Origin: Acidobacteriota bacterium
GTDB taxonomy: Bacteria; Acidobacteriota; Vicinamibacteria; Vicinamibacterales; UBA2999
Length of the DNA stretch: 5,266 nucleotides
Direction: 5' to 3'
NCBI GenBank assembly: GCA_013813075.1
Contig: JACCSI010000189.1
Span: 1 to 5,266 of the forward strand
Position numbers and translations under genes: made by a program. Of this stretch, positions 1-5,028 are shown one piece after another; within the stretch, counting starts at the first letter, position 1, and the number at the start of each line of letters is the position of its first letter. The notes beneath the pieces were generated by a model. It saw only the letters and a program-made list of their open reading frames with translations. It did no database searches and was not told the origin of the DNA.

Positions 1-1
1 C

Positions 2-586
2 TCGTACGGCACCAGCAACCAGGGCTTCTCCAATCAGGTGGTGCAGGTGTCGCCCGACGCCGTCGAAGAATTCAAGGTGCAGACCAATAACTTCTCGGCG
101 GAGTTTGGCCGCGCCGGCGGAGCGGTCATCAATGCGACCTTCCGCAGCGGCACCAACCAGTTCCATGGCACCGGGTGGGAATTCAATCGCAACACGGCGT
201 TGAACGCGACTGGCTTTTTCCGTCCGACCACCGGCAAGCCGACGCTGAATCGCAATCAGTTTGGCGCCGTGGTGGGCGGACCGATCATGCGCGACCGCGC
301 ATTCTTCTTTGCCAACTACGAGGGCTTCCGCCAGGTGCAGCGCGCCGTCACCTTCGCGAGTCTGCCGACGACCGCGCAACGCCAGGGGAACCTCGGCAAG
401 CCGATTGTGAATCCTCTCAACGGCGAAACATACGCCGACGGCATCATTCCAGCGGTATTCGTACGTGTTCGATGGAACCGCCCAGACGCTGGATCACACC
501 CTCGTCAGCCCCAGCTTGCTACCTTCTGTCACGGGGTTCGCATACGTCCGCGGCAACGCCGACTCTCACGAGGTCTGGCGATCTGA
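2..586 (+). CDS. Oar-like TonB-dependent receptor, fragment (5' end outside window, 3' end broken)
   Basis: The frame is open from base 2, so the start lies outside the window; the GTG at 38 is an internal Val codon. The translation contains [20 protein letters not shown], then [11 protein letters not shown] and [16 protein letters not shown], then [11 protein letters not shown] and [12 protein letters not shown]. These are hallmarks of the plug domain and early barrel of the very large (about 1000-1200 aa) Oar/CarboxypepD_reg-type outer-membrane receptors of Acidobacteriota. Such proteins are thought to take up large substrates such as glycans or peptides with TonB energy; the substrate here is unknown. 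Family-like sequence runs to about base 454 ([15 protein letters not shown]). The remaining 43 codons are Arg/Pro-rich, resemble no receptor, and end at a stop at 584-586. Most of the beta-barrel is therefore missing and the product should be non-functional. The family call is firm; loss of the 3' part is clear, but its cause is not. Confidence 0.88.
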   Translation, partial: SYGTSNQGFSNQVVQVSPDAVEEFKVQTNNFSAEFGRAGGAVINATFRSGTNQFHGTGWEFNRNTALNATGFFRPTTGKPTLNRNQFGAVVGGPIMRDRAFFFANYEGFRQVQRAVTFASLPTTAQRQGNLGKPIVNPLNGETYADGIIPAVFVRVRWNRPDAGSHPRQPQLATFCHGVRIRPRQRRLSRGLAI

Positions 587-650
587 CGCGCGCCGCCCCG
601 AGCGAATCTCGGATCACGATCCCGCGCTGACCTACATTCGCATCCGCTAG
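450..650 (+). pseudogene. C-terminal remnant of an endonuclease/exonuclease/phosphatase (EEP) family protein
   Basis: In the third forward frame, 450-650 encodes a coherent C-terminal tail. It begins [20 protein letters not shown] and continues with [16 protein letters not shown] and RPERISDHDPALTYI before a TAG stop at 648-650. The LDH segment and the SDHDP motif (codons 609-623) match the end of the DNase I-like EEP fold, where the His of SDH is catalytic. Secreted nucleases and LTD-domain nucleases of several hundred residues commonly end this way. Only about 66 residues remain. This frame is closed by a TGA at 408-410, there is no plausible start, and the upstream DNA encodes a TonB receptor in another frame. 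The parent gene has therefore lost nearly everything, including its other catalytic residues. It is unlikely to be expressed as a working protein. Recognition rests on motif memory; a translated search of this stretch would settle it. Confidence 0.72.
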
Positions 651-675
651 CCGGCCGCCACCACCGCGCAGCCCG

Positions 676-681
676 TATACT
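676..681 (+). promoter_or_regulatory. possible -10 element (TATACT) for the small exported protein
   Basis: TATACT matches the housekeeping -10 consensus TATAAT at five of six positions and lies about 70 nt before the ATG at 751. No convincing -35 box is seen about 17 bp upstream, where the sequence is GC-rich, and there is no extended -10 TG. It is the best promoter-like hexamer in the 100 bp gap between the EEP remnant and the next gene, but could be chance. Confidence 0.3.
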
Positions 682-740
682 GCTGTCACGCCTTGATGGA
701 CCAGTGGGATTGGCCCGCCGCGTCAAAACTGATCGGGCGC

Positions 741-745
741 AGGAG
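741..745 (+). promoter_or_regulatory. ribosome binding site AGGAG
   Basis: AGGAG sits 5 nt before the ATG at 751. It fixes the start of the small exported protein and supports it as a real gene over the longer opposite-strand frame across the same DNA. Confidence 0.75.
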
Positions 746-750
746 ACACT

Positions 751-1221
751 ATGCGTGTGATTGCGACTGCCCTGATGGTCTGGGGCATTCTTGGTCCGAC
801 GACCCTCGCCGTTGGCGACCTGCCCGCGTCAGCGGGGCCTCAGGAAGGGCAGAAGGCAGCGCAGGGCGGAGCCGCCTTTGTCGCCTATTACTGGCGTGCC
901 CGGCCCGACAAGGTCGCCGAGTACAACGACTACATCCTTCACACCGCCGAGGCCATTGACGAGGACGCCCGGCGTGCCGGCGTTTTCGAAGAGGTTCGCA
1001 CCGTGACGCCGAGTCAGGCCCCTGACATGCCTGCGCCAGATTGGACGCACTTGCGGATCTTTCGGCTGAAAAATCTGGCAGCCGTCGCGGGGCTTGGGCC
1101 TGGCTTGGATGCGGCCACCCTGCGGGTCGTTCCTGACGAAGCGCAGCGCAAGGCAAACAGTGCGCGCTCCGCGGGGCTGCGCGATCTTGTTCGTCGCGAG
1201 GTCTGGACCGAGTTGCGGTGA
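751..1221 (+). CDS. small exported protein of unknown function (156 aa)
   Basis: The start is supported by the AGGAG site. Residues 2-21 form a hydrophobic stretch (RVIATALMVWGILGPTTLAV) that reads as a Sec signal peptide, with possible cleavage near AVG (about 20-22) or ASA (about 26-28), so the product is probably periplasmic or secreted. The mature part begins with a Gln/Gly/Ala-rich linker, then AAFVAYYWRARPDKVAEYNDYI (residues 41-62), HTAEAIDEDARRAGVFEEVRTV, a DWTHLRIFRLKNLAAVAGLGPGLD segment, and a charged C-terminal helix (RKANSARSAGLRDLVRREVWTEL). The pattern of a beta strand, a helix carrying a YxxYI motif, then another strand followed by Leu-rich helices vaguely recalls dimeric alpha-beta barrel (ABM/NIPSNAP-like) proteins. 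That is only a resemblance. There are no cysteines and no obvious metal or catalytic cluster. It stands alone on this strand and is convergent with the next gene, whose stop lies 24 bp away. I do not recognise a function. Confidence 0.8.
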   Translation: MRVIATALMVWGILGPTTLAVGDLPASAGPQEGQKAAQGGAAFVAYYWRARPDKVAEYNDYILHTAEAIDEDARRAGVFEEVRTVTPSQAPDMPAPDWTHLRIFRLKNLAAVAGLGPGLDAATLRVVPDEAQRKANSARSAGLRDLVRREVWTELR

Positions 1222-1245
1222 GGCTCCCTTTTGTGCGGTGGCTCC

Positions 1246-2661
1246 CTAGAAGACCGGCCGCCAGGTGAAGAAGAGCACCGCGATGAAGCCTTGTAGAACG
1301 CACGCGGCCGCAATCCATGCTGCCGTGTGACGATGGGGTACTACCGCGGCGAGCCACAGAAACGCCGGGAAGAGTACTGAGGACATCCGTCCAATAGACA
1401 TCATCCCGCCGATGAGCAGAGGCGGGACGACGTTGATGGCGGTGAAGAGACCGTAGGCCGGGCCAAAGCGTCGCGTCGTCGGCCAAATGGAGCCGAGTAC
1501 GAAGAGTGCGCACATGGTGTGCATGAAGTCATAGGGGAACGCGGCGACGTAGCCCACCACCCCCAGCTGACCAATCTGTTGCGTGCGATCGAAGACGAGC
1601 GCAGAGATCCCTGCCCATACCCCGACGAACACCCGGCCCCAGGCTTGCTGCCCTTTCTGCCATACCAGTGCGTCACCGAAGCGCACATACAGATAGGCAC
1701 TGAAGCTCAGGACGCCGACTAGGGGGGTGATCGCCGCACTCCAACTCAGCGCGCTCCATCGTCGCTCTTTGAGGGTGGTGGTCAGTGCCATCACAGCGAT
1801 TGGCAACGCGAGAAAGAACCCGTTCGGGCGACAGAGGCCGACGAAGAGTCCCCACAACGCCGCGCGTCCCCACTGATTGCGGCTGGCATGGTAGAACGCG
1901 CCCACCGACCCGAGCAGGTAAAAACCTTCCGTGTAAGGGGCGCTGTAGTACACGGCAAACGGGTAAGCGGCGAGCATCCAGACAGCGGTGCGTGCCCGCT
2001 CTGCATCAAGCAGGTCGCGAGCAAGGCGGTAAAAATAGATCAAGGCGCCGAAGGTGGCGGCAAGGGCGAGGAGTAACCCGGCGCTGAGCCAGTGGCGACC
2101 TAGAAACGAGCCCACGACGCGCATTGCCGTGGGAAAGGCGGGGAAGAACACCACGTTCTGTTCGCGAAGCGGATTACCGTCCCACTCGTAGCCGCGGGTC
2201 ACAATATTCAGATACCAGCTCGCATCCCAGCGTGCCGGCAGGTTATATAGGGGGTTTGGGGAGACCTGAAAGAGTTCGCTACCCGGGACGAAACCAAGTG
2301 TGACGACGCCGAGGAAGCCGGCCACCAGCACGCCGAGACGCGTCGCCACAAAGGCCGGCCACACCGCTTGCCGCTCTTCGGAGTGCCAGAAGTGAGCGAG
2401 GCGACGCCACAGCGCTTGCGGCATTGCCGGGGTCGGGACCAGCGCGTGACGAACGACGATTAGAATGGTTGCGAGAGCGAACAGTCGATCCGATGAGGTC
2501 ACTGACAGTCGCCAACCGCCTATGTGGTTGCGAAAACCGCCGAAGGTGAATACGCAGACGGCCAAGACAAGAGAGAGGACCGCCAGCGTGTCGACGACTG
2601 CGAGCCACCGTGTTGGAATTTTGGGCGGGGTCGCGACGTCGTGCTGCGATGAACTTTGCAT
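1246..2661 (-). CDS. PIG-V/GT76-like mannosyltransferase family membrane protein (471 aa)
   Basis: A polytopic inner-membrane protein with roughly ten to thirteen hydrophobic segments, starting at residues 20-42 and ending at 447-468. The signature region is RWDASWYLNIVTRGYEW (144-160) followed by VVFFPAFPTAMRVV (170-183). It resembles the first large extracytoplasmic loop of PIG-V-type (GT76, GT-C fold) enzymes, where the Asp of WD is thought to be catalytic. Further matches to that family are YSAPYTEGFYLLGS (239-252), CRPNGFFLALP (277-287) and GRMSSVLFPAF (424-434). Eukaryotic PIG-V transfers mannose from dolichol-phosphate-mannose to GPI precursors; bacterial relatives are poorly characterised, so the acceptor is unknown. 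A polyprenol-phosphate mannose synthase-like gene is divergent from it across 65 bp and could supply the donor. No clear Shine-Dalgarno precedes the ATG (2659-2661), so the start is the least certain part; a leaderless mRNA or a slightly later start is possible. The family is fairly secure, the sugar specificity is inference. Confidence 0.85.
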   Translation of the reverse strand: MQSSSQHDVATPPKIPTRWLAVVDTLAVLSLVLAVCVFTFGGFRNHIGGWRLSVTSSDRLFALATILIVVRHALVPTPAMPQALWRRLAHFWHSEERQAVWPAFVATRLGVLVAGFLGVVTLGFVPGSELFQVSPNPLYNLPARWDASWYLNIVTRGYEWDGNPLREQNVVFFPAFPTAMRVVGSFLGRHWLSAGLLLALAATFGALIYFYRLARDLLDAERARTAVWMLAAYPFAVYYSAPYTEGFYLLGSVGAFYHASRNQWGRAALWGLFVGLCRPNGFFLALPIAVMALTTTLKERRWSALSWSAAITPLVGVLSFSAYLYVRFGDALVWQKGQQAWGRVFVGVWAGISALVFDRTQQIGQLGVVGYVAAFPYDFMHTMCALFVLGSIWPTTRRFGPAYGLFTAINVVPPLLIGGMMSIGRMSSVLFPAFLWLAAVVPHRHTAAWIAAACVLQGFIAVLFFTWRPVF

Positions 2662-2726
2662 ACGGAATGCAGGACATGAAACGAGCGTCCGATCCTACAC
2701 TGTAGTTTGCAGATGAACCCACCCAG
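2662..2726. promoter_or_regulatory. divergent promoter region with an 11-bp inverted repeat at 2695-2705
   Basis: This 65 bp gap must hold the start signals for both divergent glycosyltransferase genes. It is more AT-rich than its surroundings. At 2695-2705 the arms CTACA and TGTAG flank a single central C, a compact dyad that could be an operator. TACACT at 2696-2701 inside the dyad is a weak -10 candidate for the rightward gene, and AGGACA at 2671-2676 is a poor -35 with a long 19 bp spacer. Neither gene has a clear Shine-Dalgarno here. The placement is solid; the individual elements are tentative. Confidence 0.35.
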
Positions 2727-3503
2727 ATGTCAGGTCTTTCATCCTCGATCGTCGTCGTAGTTCCCACATTCAACGAGCGCTCGAATCTGCCTTTGCTTGC
2801 CACCCAGCTCATGCAATCCACGCCTTACGCGATGCTCGTCGTGGACGATCAGTCTCCTGACGGAACCGGCGAGATCGCGGACCGGTTGTCGGTGCAGTAT
2901 CCGGGCCGCATCAACGTGCTGCATCGCCAGCCGCCGCGCGGGCTTGGCCACTCCTATGTCGATGGCATGCGACGAGCGCTGGAGCTCGGAGCCGAGCGCG
3001 TGTGCCAGATGGACGCCGACCTCTCTCATGATCCGCAGTATCTGGCGGCGCTCGTCGATGCGACGCGCGACGCCGATGTCGCCGTGGGCTCGCGCTACGT
3101 AACGGGAGTGAGCGTGGCGAATTGGCCGGTGCACCGGTTGATGCTGAGCCTGGCCGCCAACCATTACGCGCGCACGGTCACACGACTGAAAGTCGCCGAC
3201 GTGACAAGCGGATTCAAGTGCTGGAGGCGTGAGGCACTCGCCACGGTGCTTGATAAGCCGCTGCGATCCGGCGGCTACGCGTTGCAGTTCGAGATGCTGT
3301 TTCACGCCGCCGCAGAGGGCCAGCGCATCATCGAGGTGCCAATTATCTTTGTGGAGCGGCGGCAGGGCGCCTCGAAGATGTCAGGTCGCGTCATCCGCGA
3401 ATCGTTGCTCCGCCCGTGGCAACTGATGCTGACTCGCGTCGCGTCCCGCTCCCCGCTCGCACAACCAATGCGTGCTCCCGGACCGCTCACCAAGGAACAG
3501 TAA
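2727..3503 (+). CDS. GT2 polyprenol/dolichol-phosphate mannose synthase-like glycosyltransferase (258 aa)
   Basis: The protein carries the full motif set of DPM1-type GT-A enzymes. These are VVVPTFNERSNLP (residues 10-22), VVDDQSPDGTGEIAD (38-52), GLGHSYVDGMRRALELGAE (72-90), the metal-binding MDADLSHDP (95-103), and VGSRYVTG (120-127). They continue with SLAANHYART (141-150), VADVTSGFKCWRRE (156-169), GGYALQFEML (182-191) and IIEVPIIFVERRQGASKMS (201-219). Family members transfer a hexose, usually mannose from GDP-mannose, to a polyprenyl phosphate on the cytoplasmic face. At 258 aa it is catalytic domain only, with no C-terminal membrane segments, as in the soluble-type synthases. Length is normal and nothing is missing. 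The usual VVDDNSPDGTG has Gln in place of Asn. The ATG at 2727 starts just before the core beta strand; no strong ribosome binding site is visible. It is divergent from the PIG-V-like gene, which suggests donor supply. Glucose instead of mannose cannot be excluded. Confidence 0.92.
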   Translation: MSGLSSSIVVVVPTFNERSNLPLLATQLMQSTPYAMLVVDDQSPDGTGEIADRLSVQYPGRINVLHRQPPRGLGHSYVDGMRRALELGAERVCQMDADLSHDPQYLAALVDATRDADVAVGSRYVTGVSVANWPVHRLMLSLAANHYARTVTRLKVADVTSGFKCWRREALATVLDKPLRSGGYALQFEMLFHAAAEGQRIIEVPIIFVERRQGASKMSGRVIRESLLRPWQLMLTRVASRSPLAQPMRAPGPLTKEQ

Positions 3504-3517
3504 ACGGGTGAAGGTTT

Positions 3518-3552
3518 GGGAGCAGAAGTCCGGGGGAGAGGACCTCTGCCCC
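3518..3552. terminator. hairpin between convergent genes, possible bidirectional terminator
   Basis: GCAGAAGTCC (3522-3531) pairs with GGACCTCTGC (3540-3549) with one mismatch around an 8-nt loop. GGG at 3518-3520 can add three pairs with CCC at 3550-3552 by bulging A3521. The hairpin lies in the 63 bp gap between the stop codons of the GT2 gene and the fasciclin gene, where a shared terminator is expected. Neither strand has a proper U-tract right after the stem, so it may be an inefficient terminator or an mRNA 3'-end stabiliser. Confidence 0.45.
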
Positions 3553-3566
3553 CCGCCAAAAATTCC

Positions 3567-4130
3567 TTACTTCGGCAGCGCGACGGCGTCGATGACGTGA
3601 ATGAGGCCGTTTGACTGATACACGTCGGCAATCGTGATCTTCGCTGCATTGCCGGCTGCGTCGTGCAGCATCAGCATGTCGCCCTTGACCATTACCGTAA
3701 GTTCCTGCCCGTTGACCGTCTTGAGCGACGTGCGGCCACCGGATTTCCCGGCTTGTGCCATCAGCGATTTCGCGTCAAGGCGACCCGGCACGACGTGATA
3801 GGTCAGCACGGCCGTGAGCTTCGCCTTGTTCTCTGCTTTCAGCAAGGTGTCGACCGTTCCTGCCGGCAGCGCCGCGAACGCCGCGTTGGTCGGAGCGAAC
3901 ACCGTGAACGGCCCCGCGCCGTTGAGCGTGTCAACCAGCCCTGCCGCCTTCACCGCCGCGACCAGTGTGGTGTGGTCCTTCGAGTTGACCGCGTTGTCAA
4001 CGATGTCTTTGGTCGGGTACATCGGCGCGCCGCCAACCGTGACGGTGTTTCCCTGGCCGCGCATTTCTTGAGCTTCGACGCCGTTGATACCCAGGCTCAG
4101 GGCGGCGACGGCACATAACAAAGATTTCAT
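3567..4130 (-). CDS. exported fasciclin (FAS1) domain protein (187 aa)
   Basis: Residues 1-20 are a Sec signal peptide: basic start (MKS), hydrophobic core [11 protein letters not shown], and likely cleavage at VEA|QE. There is no lipobox, so the product should be soluble and periplasmic or secreted. The remainder is one FAS1 domain of normal size: [29 protein letters not shown] (41-69), the H1 box [17 protein letters not shown] (73-89), [12 protein letters not shown] (109-120), and the H2 box [22 protein letters not shown] (165-186). FAS1 domains mediate adhesion and protein or glycan contacts. Bacterial single-domain members include mycobacterial MPT70 and MPT83. GGGAG at 4139-4143 lies 8 nt before the ATG and supports this start. 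It lies 82 bp downstream of the anti-sigma gene on the same strand, so it may be read through from the sigma operon, from its own promoter, or both. The family is certain; the ligand is unknown. Confidence 0.95.
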   Translation of the reverse strand: MKSLLCAVAALSLGINGVEAQEMRGQGNTVTVGGAPMYPTKDIVDNAVNSKDHTTLVAAVKAAGLVDTLNGAGPFTVFAPTNAAFAALPAGTVDTLLKAENKAKLTAVLTYHVVPGRLDAKSLMAQAGKSGGRTSLKTVNGQELTVMVKGDMLMLHDAAGNAAKITIADVYQSNGLIHVIDAVALPK

Positions 4131-4138
4131 TGTGATTT

Positions 4139-4143
4139 CTCCC
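4139..4143 (-). promoter_or_regulatory. ribosome binding site GGGAG of the fasciclin gene
   Basis: The minus strand reads GGGAG here, 8 nt before the ATG at 4128-4130. A 5-bp inverted repeat, AGCGC (4144-4148) and GCGCT (4157-4161) around an 8-nt loop, ends directly at this site and could modulate access to it. Confidence 0.65.
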
Positions 4144-4168
4144 AGCGCGTGTAGTTGCGCTCGGAGGT

Positions 4169-4197
4169 GTTACGCACGATGTGGCCGATTTGGATTG
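4169..4197 (-). promoter_or_regulatory. candidate ECF-sigma promoter for the fasciclin gene
   Basis: On the minus strand CAATCC (4192-4197) is followed after 17 bp by CGTAAC (4169-4174). The layout and spacing suit an ECF promoter, with a C-rich -35 and a CGT-type -10. The -35 resembles the CCATCC I recall for mycobacterial SigK promoters, though the -10 does not match CCGAAT well. It would start transcription about 30 nt before the FAS1 ATG. The sigma factor's own upstream region is outside the window, so the motif cannot be cross-checked here. Confidence 0.35.
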
Positions 4198-4212
4198 CCG
4201 GACTGTCGCGCG

Positions 4213-5028
4213 TCAGTTCGACGCGGCGCCGACCAGATACATCGGGCCCGTCGGTTTGGGAACGCCGCCTGCGGGCTCGAGTGTGACGGCAATCGTCGCG
4301 GGGGGGGCATCAAGCGCAGGAAGTTGCGCGATGAATTGGCTGCGGCCGTCTGCATCGGGCGTGAACACACCGGCACTCACCGGTGTGGTTCCGACAATCG
4401 CCCAGAGCTGATAGACGCGACCGGCCGGAAGGGCGGGCAAGCCGTAGGCGGTGAAAATCAAGGTGCCGGTCGATGCGCTGAGAAACGCGCGAGCACGGGC
4501 CGATGCTGCGGGAGCCTCGCCGTTGAGCGTGGCCTGAATGAGGTCGGTCGACGTCAACACGGTCACGACTCGCCGCTGTGACGTCGCTTCGCTGGCCGCG
4601 CGAACCGCGCGCTCTTCCGCTTGCGCAACGCGTTGCTGCGACGTCTCCAACTCCGCCTGCACCTCTGCCAGCTCGCGCCGTGCACTTACCAGACCAATGC
4701 TTGTGACGAGCGCAACAACCGCTGCGGCAGCAACGGCCCAGAACCACGGCGTGGCTCGAGACGCACCAGCTGACGTTCCCGCATCCGGGATGGCGTCTGG
4801 ATCGACGAAGCTGCGCACATTGCCGAGCACGCGCCGCCGTAGTTCCGGCCGCGGCCGCACCTGGTCGACGCTACGTCCCAGTCCATCGACGGTGCGGGAC
4901 TCCAGAGCCAAAACCTGCTGACACGGCAAACAGCCGCGCAGGTGTTCCTCGAGCTGCGCGCGTTCCGCAGTGTCGGTCACCCCGAGGGCATAAAGCGGCA
5001 GCACGTCGCGCGCCTCTTCGTGCGTCAT
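4213..5028 (-). CDS. RskA-type transmembrane anti-sigma factor with zinc-binding motif (271 aa)
   Basis: The N-terminal cytoplasmic part has EEARDVLPLYALGVTDTAE (4-22) and EEHLRGCLPCQQ (27-38). Its HX3CX2C zinc motif (H29, C33, C36) is the anti-sigma ZAS domain that holds an ECF sigma factor inactive. Residues 94-116 form the single membrane helix (TPWFWAVAAAAVVALVTSIGLVS). Residues 117-150 are a Glu/Gln/Ala/Arg-rich probable coiled coil. The extracytoplasmic part (about 153-268) is the RskA C-terminal domain, with LPALPAGRVYQLWAIVGTTP (197-216), SAGVFTPDADGRSQF and IAVTLEPAGGVPKPTGPMYL (246-265). By analogy with mycobacterial RskA, regulated proteolysis would release the sigma factor. The ATG overlaps the sigma stop (ATGA, 5025-5028) and only a weak GCGAG precedes it, so translation is probably coupled. 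An 8-G run (4300-4307; C8 in the coding strand) encodes part of APPA at 241-244; the frame is intact through it. Confidence 0.93.
   Translation of the reverse strand: MTHEEARDVLPLYALGVTDTAERAQLEEHLRGCLPCQQVLALESRTVDGLGRSVDQVRPRPELRRRVLGNVRSFVDPDAIPDAGTSAGASRATPWFWAVAAAAVVALVTSIGLVSARRELAEVQAELETSQQRVAQAEERAVRAASEATSQRRVVTVLTSTDLIQATLNGEAPAASARARAFLSASTGTLIFTAYGLPALPAGRVYQLWAIVGTTPVSAGVFTPDADGRSQFIAQLPALDAPPATIAVTLEPAGGVPKPTGPMYLVGAASN

Noticed and set aside
1..650. A deliberate receptor-nuclease fusion protein
   Set aside because: The two parts are in different frames (2 and 3). The receptor frame stops at 584-586 and the nuclease frame is closed upstream at 408-410, so no single polypeptide joins them without a frameshift.
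1222..1246. Direct repeat GGCTCCC (1222-1228 and 1240-1246) in the 24-bp gap between convergent genes
   Set aside because: Seven-base repeat with no third copy, no dyad and no link to a mobile element; the second copy overlaps the stop codon of the minus-strand gene. Chance is the simplest explanation.
749..1513. 254-codon open frame on the minus strand
   Set aside because: Arg/Pro/Ser-rich low-complexity translation spanning two well-supported genes (751-1221 + and 1246-2661 -). It is a shadow of GC-rich codon use with no family resemblance.
2739..3305. 188-codon open frame on the minus strand
   Set aside because: Lies wholly antisense to the GT2 gene, whose motifs are unmistakable; the His/Arg-rich translation has no recognisable domain.
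3663..4118. 151-codon open frame on the plus strand
   Set aside because: Antisense to the FAS1 gene; Arg/His-rich shadow translation.
4084..4581. 165-codon open frame on the plus strand
   Set aside because: Antisense to the C-terminal domain of the anti-sigma factor and crosses the gap to the FAS1 start; no domain signature.
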